From contig NZ_JADIKF010000039.1 in NCBI RefSeq assembly GCF_016904945.1, forward strand, positions 310,001 through 374,000: a stretch of 64,000 nucleotides of DNA, written 5' to 3'. The DNA comes from Dyella mobilis (GTDB lineage Bacteria > Pseudomonadota > Gammaproteobacteria > Xanthomonadales > Rhodanobacteraceae). Under the pieces are notes generated by a model, which saw only the letters and a program-made list of their open reading frames with translations, had not been told where the DNA came from and searched no databases. A program made the translations under genes and the position numbers. Position 1 is the stretch's first letter; each line of letters begins with the position of its first letter. This document shows positions 8,772-18,110 of the stretch, one piece after another.

Positions 8772-9587
8772 TCAGGAGCGATAGCGGTTGATGCTGTCGC
8801 GCAGTTCCTGCGCCGCCTGGCGTGCGGCCTGGGCAAAATCCTCGCCCTTGCCCGCATAGAGGATGGCGCGCGAGGAGCTGATCATCAAACCGGTTCCCGT
8901 CGCTGTACGTCCATGGCGGACCACGGCTTCCACGTCGCCGCCCTGCGCGCCGATGCCGGGCACCAGCAAGGGCACCTCGCCGACCAGCGTGCGCACTTCG
9001 GCAAGCTGCTCGGGCCAGGTTGCGCCGGTGACCAGCGCGCAATTGCCGTGCGTGTTCCAGTCGCGGGCGATGATCTGCGCGACGTGCTGGTAGAGCGGCT
9101 TGCCGCCGACATCCAGGTCTTGCAGGTCGGCGGCGCCGGGGTTGGAGGTGTGGCAGAGCAGGATCACGCCTTTGTCGGCGCGGTCGAGGAACGGCTGCAC
9201 GGAGTCGCGGCCGAGGTAGGGGTTGAGCGTTACGGCATCCGCGCCATAGCGCTCGAAAGCTTCGGTCACGTAGTGTTGCGCGGTGCTGCCGATGTCGCCA
9301 CGCTTGGCGTCCAGGATCACCGGAATGCCAGGGTGCCTGGCATGGATGTGGGCGATCAGGCGTTCCAGCGCGTCCTCGGCACGCAAGGCGGCAAAGTGCG
9401 CGATCTGAGGCTTGAAGCTGCAGGCCAGGTCGGCGGTAGCGTCGATGATGGCACTGCAAAATTCGAAGACCGCATCGGGACGGCCTTGCAGGTGCGCGGG
9501 AAATTTCGCGGGTTCCGGGTCGAGACCTACGCAGACCAGCGAGTTGTTGCCGGTCCACGCGCGTTGAAGTGCTTGCATGAAATGCAT
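8772..9587 (-). CDS. pyrF: Orotidine 5'-phosphate decarboxylase
   Basis: A 271-residue cytosolic enzyme that converts OMP to UMP, the last step of pyrimidine synthesis. Its length and sequence are of the longer type 2 family. The catalytic segment [10 protein letters not shown] (Lys95) follows the N-terminal [13 protein letters not shown]. The phosphate-binding end is seen in [15 protein letters not shown]. The start [11 protein letters not shown] at 9587 is chosen over an upstream ATG at 9629 because AGGAGA sits 6 bases before it and the extra residues do not fit the family. It lies downstream of ettA on the same strand, separated by a strong stem-loop at 9600-9624. Confidence 0.95.
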   Translation of the reverse strand: MHFMQALQRAWTGNNSLVCVGLDPEPAKFPAHLQGRPDAVFEFCSAIIDATADLACSFKPQIAHFAALRAEDALERLIAHIHARHPGIPVILDAKRGDIGSTAQHYVTEAFERYGADAVTLNPYLGRDSVQPFLDRADKGVILLCHTSNPGAADLQDLDVGGKPLYQHVAQIIARDWNTHGNCALVTGATWPEQLAEVRTLVGEVPLLVPGIGAQGGDVEAVVRHGRTATGTGLMISSSRAILYAGKGEDFAQAARQAAQELRDSINRYRS

Positions 9588-9599
9588 GGGTATCTCCTG

Positions 9600-9624
9600 C
9601 TCCTCTCCCCGGAAGGGAGAGGAG
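9600..9624. repeat. CT/GA-rich stem-loop between ettA and pyrF
   Basis: CTCCTCTCCC, loop CGGAA, GGGAGAGGAG: a perfect 10-bp stem ending about 12 bp ahead of the pyrF start. Similar CT/GA-rich hairpins occur in other gaps of this window (for example 34465-34489 and 31164-31206). It could act as a partial terminator or RNA stabiliser. Confidence 0.6.
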
Positions 9625-9644
9625 GCCAACGAAAAAAGCCGTGC

Positions 9645-11306
9645 TTAAGCCAGCTTCTTGTACTTCACGCGATGCGGCTTGGCAGCTTCATCGCCCAGGC
9701 GGCGCTTCTTGTCCGCCTCGTACTCGTTGTAGTTGCCGGGGAAGAACTCGACGTGCGAGTCGCCTTCGAACGCCAGGATGTGCGTGGCAATGCGGTCGAG
9801 GAACCAGCGGTCATGCGAGATCACCATCGCGCAGCCCGGGAATTCCAGCAGCGCGTCTTCCAGTGCACGCAGGGTTTCCACGTCCAGGTCGTTCGACGGT
9901 TCGTCGAGCATCAGCACGTTGCCACCCTGCAGCAGGGTCTTGGCCAGGTGCAGGCGGCCGCGTTCACCGCCGGACAGGTTGCCAACGATCTTCTGCTGGT
10001 CGGTGCCCTTGAAGTTGAAGCGGCCGATGTAGGCGCGCGACTGGATTTCGAAGTTGCCGATGGTGAGGATGTCCAAGCCGCCGGACACTTCCTGCCATAC
10101 GTTGTGCTTGTCATCCAGCATGCCGCGCGACTGGTCCACATAGGCCAGCTTCACGGTGTGGCCGAGTTTCACTTCGCCGGAATCAGGCTGCTCTTTGCCC
10201 ATGATCAGCTTCATCAGCGTGGACTTACCGGCACCGTTCGGGCCGATCACGCCGACGATGGCGCCCGGCGGCACCTTGAACGACAGGTCGTCGATCAGCA
10301 GGCGATCGCCGAAGGACTTGCTGACACCCTTGAACTCGATCACTTCCTGACCCAGGCGCTCGCCCGGCGGAATGAAGATTTCATTGGTTTCGTTGCGGTG
10401 CTGGTATTCGACCGAGTTGAGTTCCTCGAAGCGGTTCAAGCGCGCCTTGCCCTTGGACTGACGGCCCTTGGCGGCGGAGCGCACCCACTCCAGTTCCTTT
10501 TCGATCGCCTTCTGGCGCGACTTTTCCTGATTGGCTTCCTGCTTCAGGCGCGCGTCCTTCTGCTCCAGCCACTCGGTGTAGTTACCCTTCCACGGAATGC
10601 CGCGGCCGCGGTCAAGTTCCAGAATCCACTCGGCGGCGTTGTCGAGGAAGTAGCGATCATGGGTGACGGCCACCACGGTGCCGGGGTAGTTCTGCAGGAA
10701 TTGCTCCAGCCAGTCCACCGACTCGGCGTCCAAGTGGTTGGTGGGTTCGTCCAGCAGCAGCATGTCCGGCTTGGACAGCAGCAGGCGGCACAGTGCGACG
10801 CGGCGCTTTTCGCCACCGGACAGCGGCCCGATCTTGGCATCCCACGGCGGCAGGCGCAGCGCGTCGGCGGCCACTTCCAGTTGGCGCTCCAGTGCGTGGG
10901 CGTCGTTGGCGGCGAGGATGTTTTCCAGCTCCTGCTGTTCCTTGGCGAGCTTGTCGAAGTCGGCGCCTTCCTCGGCATAGGCGGCGTACACCTCATCGAG
11001 ACGCTTTTGCGCGTCCAGAATCACCGAGACGCCTTCCTCGACCGATTCGCGCACGGTCTTTTCCGGATCGAGCTGCGGTTCCTGCGCCAGGTAGCCGACC
11101 TTTATGCCCGGCTGCGGACGGGCTTCGCCCTGGAAATCGGTATCCACGCCGGCCATGATGCGCAGCACGGTCGACTTGCCGGCGCCGTTCAAGCCCAGCA
11201 GGCCGATCTTGGCGCCGGGGAAGAAGCTCAGCGAGATGTCCTTGATGATCTGGCGCTTCGGGGGAACGATCTTGCTGACCCCGTTCATGGTGTAGATGTA
11301 TTGCAT
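9645..11306 (-). CDS. ettA: Energy-dependent translational throttle protein EttA (ABC-F ATPase)
   Basis: A 553-residue cytosolic ABC-F protein without membrane segments, almost the length of E. coli EttA (555). The first nucleotide-binding domain has Walker A GLNGAGKST (38-46), signature LSGGEKRRVAL and LLLDEPTNHLD. The linker with EYQHRNETNEIFIPPGERLG is characteristic of EttA. The second domain has GPNGAGKST, LSGGERGRLHLAK and LMLDEPSNDLDVETL. EttA binds the ribosomal E site and gates entry into elongation according to ADP/ATP level. It is followed on the same strand by pyrF. Confidence 0.96.
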   Translation of the reverse strand: MQYIYTMNGVSKIVPPKRQIIKDISLSFFPGAKIGLLGLNGAGKSTVLRIMAGVDTDFQGEARPQPGIKVGYLAQEPQLDPEKTVRESVEEGVSVILDAQKRLDEVYAAYAEEGADFDKLAKEQQELENILAANDAHALERQLEVAADALRLPPWDAKIGPLSGGEKRRVALCRLLLSKPDMLLLDEPTNHLDAESVDWLEQFLQNYPGTVVAVTHDRYFLDNAAEWILELDRGRGIPWKGNYTEWLEQKDARLKQEANQEKSRQKAIEKELEWVRSAAKGRQSKGKARLNRFEELNSVEYQHRNETNEIFIPPGERLGQEVIEFKGVSKSFGDRLLIDDLSFKVPPGAIVGVIGPNGAGKSTLMKLIMGKEQPDSGEVKLGHTVKLAYVDQSRGMLDDKHNVWQEVSGGLDILTIGNFEIQSRAYIGRFNFKGTDQQKIVGNLSGGERGRLHLAKTLLQGGNVLMLDEPSNDLDVETLRALEDALLEFPGCAMVISHDRWFLDRIATHILAFEGDSHVEFFPGNYNEYEADKKRRLGDEAAKPHRVKYKKLA

Positions 11307-11535
11307 GCTGGCTCCGTGGGAGTGCGCGTGGCTGGCCCGGTGGGATGGGCTACGCGCGGGGCGTGGGTATCAAACCCCGGATTATAGCGGCTAACCGGCC
11401 AAACCCGATGACAGGCCTCCGCTGGCGGTAAACCGCGCCGTTGCAAGCCGATCGCCATCTGTTCGCCACTTTTTGCGATGAGTGGGTCACAGCAGGCTGC
11501 CAGGCTCCCGACGGTACACATCTGGAAGCCGGACG

Positions 11536-12441
11536 ATGGAGCGTAACCATCTGCTTGCCTTGCCTGACGCCGTCCGGCGGCTGGATGAGCGCGTCGGCGT
11601 ATGGGCCGGTTCGCGTGGCCGTCTTGCGGTGGCAGCGCACGAGTTCGTCTGTTTCGGCGCCAAGCAGGCCTCGGCCTGCCTGTTTGGCGGCTGCATGGTG
11701 CTGTTACTGGGCCTGACCTGGGCGTTCTATCCAGCTGGCGCGGGACTGGCGCGCTACGACTTCCTGACCCTGGCCGCGTTGGCGATTCAGTGCGTGCTGC
11801 TCGCCACGCGCCTGGAAACGCTGGAAGAAGCGAAAGTGATCCTGCTGTTCCACGCGGTCGGTACGGCGATGGAAGTGTTCAAGACAGCGATGGGCTCGTG
11901 GATCTACCCAGGGCCCTCGCTGTTGCACATTGGTGGCGTGCCGCTGTTTACCGGCTTCATGTATGGGTCGATCGGCAGCTATATCGCGAGGGCGTGGCGG
12001 CTGTTCGATTTCCGCTTTACCCATCATCCGCCGCTGGCTGCCACGATCTGGCTGGCGGTGGCGATCTACGTGAATTTCTTCACTCATCATTTCCTGCCGG
12101 ATATCCGCTGGCTGCTGTTTGCCGCGGTGGCCCTGTTGTTCGGACGCACCTGGGTCCGTTTCCGCATCCGCCAGGTGCACCGGCGCATGCCGCTGCTGCT
12201 CGGTTTTGGGTTGGTGGCAACATTTATCTGGTTGGCCGAGAACATCGGTACCTTTACCGCCGCCTGGCGCTACCCGGCACAGCGCCATGGATGGACCGTG
12301 GTGCCGCTGTCGAAACTGGGTGCGTGGTTTTTGCTGATGATCATCAGCTATGTCATGGTGAGTGCGGTGGCCGGCCGTTCTGGCGGGAAGCGGCAATCAT
12401 CGGCAGGGGATGCGGAGCGATGCAGGGGACGAGATTTCTGA
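11536..12441 (+). CDS. DUF817 family integral membrane protein
   Basis: A 301-residue multi-pass membrane protein with roughly eight hydrophobic segments. Conserved-looking stretches include FHAVGTAMEVFKTAMGSWIYPGP, split by family-typical glycines, then GGVPLFTGFMYGSIGSY and WLAENIGTFTAAWRYP. These match the DUF817 family, whose function is unknown. The start MERNHLLALPD at 11536 has GGAAG just upstream; the longer frame adds 18 unsupported residues. The last 22 bases overlap the next gene, so the two are probably co-transcribed. The 229-bp gap before it (11307-11535) shows no recognised element. Confidence 0.8.
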   Translation: MERNHLLALPDAVRRLDERVGVWAGSRGRLAVAAHEFVCFGAKQASACLFGGCMVLLLGLTWAFYPAGAGLARYDFLTLAALAIQCVLLATRLETLEEAKVILLFHAVGTAMEVFKTAMGSWIYPGPSLLHIGGVPLFTGFMYGSIGSYIARAWRLFDFRFTHHPPLAATIWLAVAIYVNFFTHHFLPDIRWLLFAAVALLFGRTWVRFRIRQVHRRMPLLLGFGLVATFIWLAENIGTFTAAWRYPAQRHGWTVVPLSKLGAWFLLMIISYVMVSAVAGRSGGKRQSSAGDAERCRGRDF

Positions 12442-13208
12442 TCGGCATGATGCTCTTGGTGACAGTCGGCATGGCGCATGCCGCTGACAAAGTGCAGTTG
12501 TTCGACCCGCCGCTGAGCGAGCAGCACCAGCCGCTTCCGGCTGATCCACTCAATCCGCAGACCAAGCCCGCACTGTCGTGTTTCTATTACCCGCACCTGA
12601 TGGTCAAGCAGGTGGATATGGGGGAAGTGGGTGCGGAGCAGCTTTCCATATTGTTTGTGGAGAACGGAAAGAAGCCGCCCGCCTGTCGCCGTGAGAATGC
12701 CAGGGACGAGAAGGTGATTGGCGATTGGAGCGGCTATTTCCGCGGCGTGCGTGCGGAGTATGTGTTCTTCGCCGGAGCCGATGGCGCGAATGGCGGTACG
12801 CCATTCGCGGTGTTCAATCCGGAGGGCGAAAAGCTGTTCGCTGACACGGCCGTGGACATGCATTCGGTCAAGACCATGCGGCCGCCGCAGCCGTTGTCAC
12901 AGCGGCCGTGGTATGAAAATCCGCTTGAGCTGGATTACCGGCGCGTTTATCTGGCTCCTTGCTCGATGCGCTCGAACGCGCAAACGTGCTGGAGCGAGAT
13001 CAGGCAGGCCACCGGATTGTCCCAGGCGGCGCCCGACTGCAGTGCGGCTTACGCAGCCCAGGAAAAAACAGCGTCCGCCGGGCAACTGGCCGAGCTGCGT
13101 GCGGACCCCAGTGTCGTCGAATATGAAGTGCATGCAGTGCTTGATGGCCGAGGCGTCATCCAGGTGACGCCGGTGTCGCCGGCGCTGGCGTGCTATCCCG
13201 CTGAATAA
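12420..13208 (+). CDS. Secreted protein of unknown function
   Basis: A 262-residue protein with a clear signal peptide (MQGTRFLIGMMLLVTVGMAHA, cleavage probably before ADK). The mature part contains several cysteines (SCFYYPH, PACRREN, APCSMRSN, TCWSE, PDCSAAY, LACYPAE), suggesting periplasmic disulfides. No family was recognised. The ATG at 12420 has GGAG at suitable distance and overlaps the end of the DUF817 gene, indicating translational coupling. Nothing in the sequence reveals a substrate or partner. Confidence 0.75.
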   Translation: MQGTRFLIGMMLLVTVGMAHAADKVQLFDPPLSEQHQPLPADPLNPQTKPALSCFYYPHLMVKQVDMGEVGAEQLSILFVENGKKPPACRRENARDEKVIGDWSGYFRGVRAEYVFFAGADGANGGTPFAVFNPEGEKLFADTAVDMHSVKTMRPPQPLSQRPWYENPLELDYRRVYLAPCSMRSNAQTCWSEIRQATGLSQAAPDCSAAYAAQEKTASAGQLAELRADPSVVEYEVHAVLDGRGVIQVTPVSPALACYPAE

Positions 13209-13237
13209 CGGGCGGCATGCAAGCGCAGAGCACGCCC

Positions 13238-13849
13238 TCAGGTGGATGGGTCGTGCTTGGGTCGCGCCGATTCCATCAGCGCTGAAAACGTGCGCGAGTG
13301 CAACGCGGCGGCATCGAGGTGCTCCGGCAGCAAACCTGCGATTTCCAGCATGACTGCGCCATGCAAGGCAGCCCACATCTGGTGGCCGAGTATGGGTGCT
13401 TCGGCATCGATGCTGCCTTCGTCGATCATTGCTTGCGTGTCCGCGGCGATCCAGCGCCACAGGCGTTCACGTGCTTTGCGATAGGCCGGATCGTCGCGGT
13501 TGGTTTCGGGATACTCGAACATCAGCCGATAGGTGGCGGTGTGCCTGCGCGCAAAATCGATGTATGCATCGCGCACGTTGCTGCTGCGTGCGCGGCCGTC
13601 GCCGGGCGTATCCAACGCGTTTTCCAGTGCCTCGGCAAGACTGTGCATGCCGCGTGCGCGGATCGCGGTGATGATGTCGTCCCTGCCGCTGTAATAGCGG
13701 TAGGGCGTCATCGTGCCGCAGCCGAGTTCGGCAGCCAGGCGGCGCATGGTGATCGCCGCCTGGCCTTCTTCCACGAACAACTTTGCCGCTACCTCGCAGA
13801 TACGGGTACGAAAGGCTTCAGTTTCAGTGTTGCTGAGTGCTCTGGGCAC
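13238..13849 (-). CDS. TetR/AcrR family regulator
   Basis: A 203-residue TetR-type repressor. The N-terminal helix-turn-helix spans about residues 10-58 (ICEVAAKLFVEEGQAAITM, RRLAAELGCGTMTPYRYYS). The C-terminal ligand domain contains HTATYRLMFEYPE and HQMWAALHGAVMLEIAG, reminiscent of the TetR_C_13/WHG-type domains. It lies 20 bp downstream of the alpha/beta hydrolase gene on the same strand, so the two form an operon. The 23-bp palindrome ahead of that operon (14975-14997) is the likely binding site, giving autorepression. Confidence 0.9.
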   Translation of the reverse strand: MPRALSNTETEAFRTRICEVAAKLFVEEGQAAITMRRLAAELGCGTMTPYRYYSGRDDIITAIRARGMHSLAEALENALDTPGDGRARSSNVRDAYIDFARRHTATYRLMFEYPETNRDDPAYRKARERLWRWIAADTQAMIDEGSIDAEAPILGHQMWAALHGAVMLEIAGLLPEHLDAAALHSRTFSALMESARPKHDPST

Positions 13850-13869
13850 CGTACATCCCGTTCAATACT

Positions 13870-14946
13870 TCAATGCGTAGAAATATTCAGTGTCTTGCGG
13901 AAAAACGCCAGCGCATCGGCATTGATCTGTTGATGCGCAGCGATCCGGTCGACACCGGGCGGATCGCTGCAAATCGTCGGACTTTCCTTTTTGAGTTCTG
14001 CCGGGCACGGGTCGAGGAAGACCCAATGGTCCGCGTTGTGTATGACTTTCGCGCCGGCCAGGGTCTTCATCCACGGGATGATGTGCAGCTCGTTCTCCTT
14101 CGGGACCAATACGTGGTCGTCATCGCCGTAATAAAGGAACACCGGGCGATCGATTTTTTCGATGCCGTCCTTTTCGAAGACCAGGCTTTCCGGTGCCATC
14201 GCAAACGCGGCTTTCACGCGCGGATCGGCGGTGTCGCCCCAGCGCTTGAGGCTGTCCTGGAGGTGGGCTACCCATTGATCCAGGTTCATGCCCTGGCTGC
14301 GCGCTTCGGCTTCGATAGCTGCGCGGTCGCCGCAAGTGCCCTGATCCTTGGGAAAGCGATTGCAGTACTCGACGAAGCGCGCGAAGTGCGGCACCGCGCC
14401 GACGATCAGCAGGCTGGTATAGCCACCCGCGGAAAACCCGGCAACGCCGATGCGGTTGGCATCGATCAGTTTGCTCCACTGCGGATCGCCGAGCAGGGTG
14501 TTGATGGTGGCTTTCACCTGGATGGGGCGCCCAACCAGCACGGTCGCATAAGCCGCGCCGCTGGTGTCGTGGAAATTGTCCTTGGGATGCTCCAGCGTCG
14601 CGACCACGAAGCCGTGGCTGGCCAGATAAGTGGCCATGTCGTTGTGGCCGAGGTTGGAGCCGCCGTGACCGTGCGAAATCACCACCAGCGGTTTGGCGCC
14701 AGGAAGTGGTGCCGCATCGCGCGTGGCATGTACGTCGTAAGGGCCGACCTGGGTGGCGCCGCTGGCCTTCGCCGAGGGATAGAACACATAGCCCGGCATC
14801 GTGCCGCCGTTGACCGGGTCGGCGATGGTGATGGCATGGAACCCGACGCCGGTAACGGCCTGGGCGAGCAGCAGGGCAGGTGCGAGGAACAGCGTCAGGG
14901 CAAGCCAGCGCCACGTGCGGGCTTGCCGGGATCGAGCGGATGTCAT
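13870..14946 (-). CDS. Exported alpha/beta hydrolase
   Basis: A 358-residue alpha/beta-hydrolase with an N-terminal hydrophobic signal or anchor (WRWLALTLFLAPALLLAQA). The oxyanion-hole segment is VISHGHGGS, the nucleophile elbow GVAGFSAGGYTS (GxSxG), the acid probably Asp in YGDDDHVLVP and the base His in NADHWVFLDP. The layout resembles dienelactone-hydrolase or PAF-acetylhydrolase-like predicted dienelactone hydrolases. The substrate is unknown. AGAGGAG precedes the ATG. The gene is the first of a two-gene unit with tetR, behind a palindromic operator, so expression is probably induced by a TetR ligand related to the hydrolase substrate. Confidence 0.85.
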   Translation of the reverse strand: MTSARSRQARTWRWLALTLFLAPALLLAQAVTGVGFHAITIADPVNGGTMPGYVFYPSAKASGATQVGPYDVHATRDAAPLPGAKPLVVISHGHGGSNLGHNDMATYLASHGFVVATLEHPKDNFHDTSGAAYATVLVGRPIQVKATINTLLGDPQWSKLIDANRIGVAGFSAGGYTSLLIVGAVPHFARFVEYCNRFPKDQGTCGDRAAIEAEARSQGMNLDQWVAHLQDSLKRWGDTADPRVKAAFAMAPESLVFEKDGIEKIDRPVFLYYGDDDHVLVPKENELHIIPWMKTLAGAKVIHNADHWVFLDPCPAELKKESPTICSDPPGVDRIAAHQQINADALAFFRKTLNISTH

Positions 14947-14974
14947 GCGGATACTCCTCTCTGGCGGATGTTGT

Positions 14975-14997
14975 GTACGATGTACGATACAGTGTAC
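14975..14997. promoter_or_regulatory. Palindromic operator for the hydrolase-tetR operon
   Basis: A 23-bp dyad of form GTAC-N2-TGTA-N3-TACA-N2-GTAC with all sixteen arm positions symmetric, 28 bp ahead of the hydrolase start codon. TetR-family operators are commonly palindromes of this length with TGTA/TACA arms. Assignment to the adjacent TetR protein is inferred from position. It also lies within about 100 bp of glyA on the other strand. Confidence 0.75.
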
Positions 14998-15091
14998 GCA
15001 CTATTTGGAATAAGTCCTTCGGTGGCCGCAAACACCCCCTGCCGTTACACTTTCAAGACTCAACCCCTGCTTGCCACCCCACGAGGCTCGA

Positions 15092-16345
<1,254 letters not shown>

Positions 16346-16372
16346 TCTGCAAAGGCGCGTTCCCCCGAACTG

Positions 16373-16906
16373 ATGCATTGTCCTTTCTGCCAGCACGAAG
16401 ACACCCGCGTGATTGATTCGCGCCTTGCCGACGACGGAGCCACGGTGCGCCGTCGTCGCGAGTGCCCTGAGTGCGGTGAGCGCTTCAATACGTTCGAAAC
16501 GGCTGAGCTGAAATTGCCGGCGATCGTGAAGAGTGGCGAGCGACGCGAGACGTTCGACGAACGCAAGCTGCGGGTCAGTTTCGAACGGGCGTTGCAGAAG
16601 CGCCCGGTGGCCAGTCACGCGGTGGATGCGGCAGTTCGTGCGGTGATCGACGATCTGCGCAGGAGTGGCGAGCGGGAAGTGCCGTCGCGTCAAGTCGGCG
16701 AACTGGTGATGCGTGAACTGAAGAAACTCGACCAGGTGGCGTACGTGCGTTTCGCATCCGTGTATCGCAAATTCGAAGACGTGCATGCGTTCCGCGAAGA
16801 GATCGAGAAGCTGGAGCGCGATCTGCCGCCGGGGTTGGAAAACTTGCAGCTTTCCCTGCTTGGGGAAGCGGCGGCAGCGGTGAAACGTAATCATCGCAAG
16901 AGCTAA
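16373..16906 (+). CDS. nrdR: Transcriptional repressor NrdR
   Basis: A 177-residue regulator of ribonucleotide reductase genes that senses dATP/ATP. The N-terminal zinc ribbon has Cys3, Cys6, Cys31 and Cys34 (MHCPFC and [13 protein letters not shown]). The ATP-cone domain follows from about residue 49 ([19 protein letters not shown]), ending with [17 protein letters not shown]. It lies between glyA and the rib genes, as in many proteobacteria. The C-terminus is about 20 residues longer than in the E. coli protein. Confidence 0.96.
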   Translation: MHCPFCQHEDTRVIDSRLADDGATVRRRRECPECGERFNTFETAELKLPAIVKSGERRETFDERKLRVSFERALQKRPVASHAVDAAVRAVIDDLRRSGEREVPSRQVGELVMRELKKLDQVAYVRFASVYRKFEDVHAFREEIEKLERDLPPGLENLQLSLLGEAAAAVKRNHRKS

Positions 16907-16910
16907 AGAA

Positions 16911-16940
16911 AAAGGCGGCCCATGGCCGCCTTTCTTGCTT
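16911..16940 (+). terminator. Intrinsic terminator after nrdR
   Basis: AAAGGCGGCC, loop CAT, GGCCGCCTTT followed by CTTGCTTT. It lies 5 bp past the nrdR stop codon and is the clearest plus-strand terminator of this part of the window. Confidence 0.8.
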
Positions 16941-16941
16941 T

Positions 16942-17027
16942 CGTAGGTTGGATTAGCGAAGCGTAACCCAACAGCTCTTGCCAACCTCGTGAAACCGTTG
17001 GGTTACGCTGCGCTAACCCAACCTACG
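16942..17027. repeat. Inverted pair of GTAG-type REP palindromes
   Basis: Two 31-bp arms (16942-16972 and 16997-17027) are inverted copies of each other with two differences, separated by 24 bp. Each arm starts with cGTAG and is itself a near-palindrome of form GTTGGGTTA...TAACCCAAC. The GTAG head and inverted pairing match the REP/BIME class described in Stenotrophomonas and Xanthomonas (SMAG-type), which are mobilised by RAYT transposases. No RAYT gene lies in this window. The element separates nrdR from the convergent cysK. Confidence 0.8.
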
Positions 17028-17035
17028 AAACCGGG

Positions 17036-17992
17036 TCAGCCCAGGCTTTGCAGCCAGGCATCATCGGATCCTTCCTCCACGCCTTCGAACAGGAAGGTGG
17101 AGATATACCGTTCACCGGTATCGGGCAGCATCGCCAGGATCACGCTGCCGGGTTCGGCTGTCTCCGCGTATTTGAGCGCGGCTGCGACGGTTGCGCCAGA
17201 TGAGATGCCGACGAAGATGCCTTCGTCCTTGGCCAGCCGGCGCGAGGTGTCGCGTGCCAGCACATCGTCTACCGGCAGGTCGATGTCGAACACCTGGCGG
17301 TTGAGCACTTCCGGCACGAAGTCCGGGGTCCAACCCTGGATCTTGTGCGGCTGCCATGGCTGGTTTCCGAGCATGGATGCGCCGGCCGGTTCGGACACGA
17401 CGATCTTTACATCCGGGCGAGCGAGCTTGAGCATTTCGCCCACGCCGGTCAGCGTGCCGCCGGTGCCCCAGCCGGTGACGAAGGCATCCAGCCGCTTGCC
17501 GGCGAAATCGCGCAGGATTTCCGTGGCCGTGGTGTTGCGGTGATAGGCCGGGTTGGCCGGATTCTGGAACTGTCGGGGCAGGAACCAGCCGTGCTTGGCG
17601 GCCAGTTCTTCGGCGCGTTTGACCATGCCGGTGCCGCGCTCTGCCGCTGCGGTGAGGATCACTTTGGCGCCGTAGGCGCGCATCAGCTTGCGCCGCTCGA
17701 CCGAGAAGGTTTCGGTCATGATTGCCACGAAGTGGTAACCGCGTGCGGCGCAGACCATCGCCAGTGCCACGCCGGTATTGCCGGAGGTGGCTTCGACCAC
17801 GGTATCGCCAGGCTTGAGCAGGCCCTTCTTCTCCGCGTCCAGAATCACCGCGATAGCCAGGCGGTCCTTGACCGAGCCGCCCGGATTGAAGGCTTCCACC
17901 TTGGTGTACAGCGTCACGTGGGGAGGCGCCACGCGATGCAGGCGGACGATGGGCGTATTGCCGATGGTGTCCAGAATGTTCTCGTAGATCAT
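17036..17992 (-). CDS. cysK: Cysteine synthase A
   Basis: A 318-residue PLP-dependent O-acetylserine sulfhydrylase. The PLP lysine is Lys42 in NPGGSVKDR; the substrate loop TSGNTGVALAMV, the glycine loop GTGGTLTGVGE and the C-terminal GISSGATVAAALK are all present. It makes cysteine from O-acetylserine and sulfide. It is transcribed against the nrdR/rib direction and sits between nrdR and ribD, breaking an otherwise conserved order. A distinction from CysM is supported by overall length and by the TSGNTGVALA segment, though CysK/CysM calls from sequence alone can be wrong. Confidence 0.92.
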   Translation of the reverse strand: MIYENILDTIGNTPIVRLHRVAPPHVTLYTKVEAFNPGGSVKDRLAIAVILDAEKKGLLKPGDTVVEATSGNTGVALAMVCAARGYHFVAIMTETFSVERRKLMRAYGAKVILTAAAERGTGMVKRAEELAAKHGWFLPRQFQNPANPAYHRNTTATEILRDFAGKRLDAFVTGWGTGGTLTGVGEMLKLARPDVKIVVSEPAGASMLGNQPWQPHKIQGWTPDFVPEVLNRQVFDIDLPVDDVLARDTSRRLAKDEGIFVGISSGATVAAALKYAETAEPGSVILAMLPDTGERYISTFLFEGVEEGSDDAWLQSLG

Positions 17993-18110
17993 GGTCGTTT
18001 CCCGGGTGGATTAGGCAAGACATCAAGGCTACTCCCGCCGGCCACGGCGCGACAAACGCTGCGTGATCCCGCACACTGACGATCATGCATATGGTTATTC
18101 AGACGTCTCC

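Noticed and set aside
8748..11387. 879-codon plus-strand open frame across pyrF and ettA
   Set aside because: It runs antisense to two certain genes, has the Val/Gln/Arg/Ala-rich composition of a GC-driven shadow frame, and matches no family.
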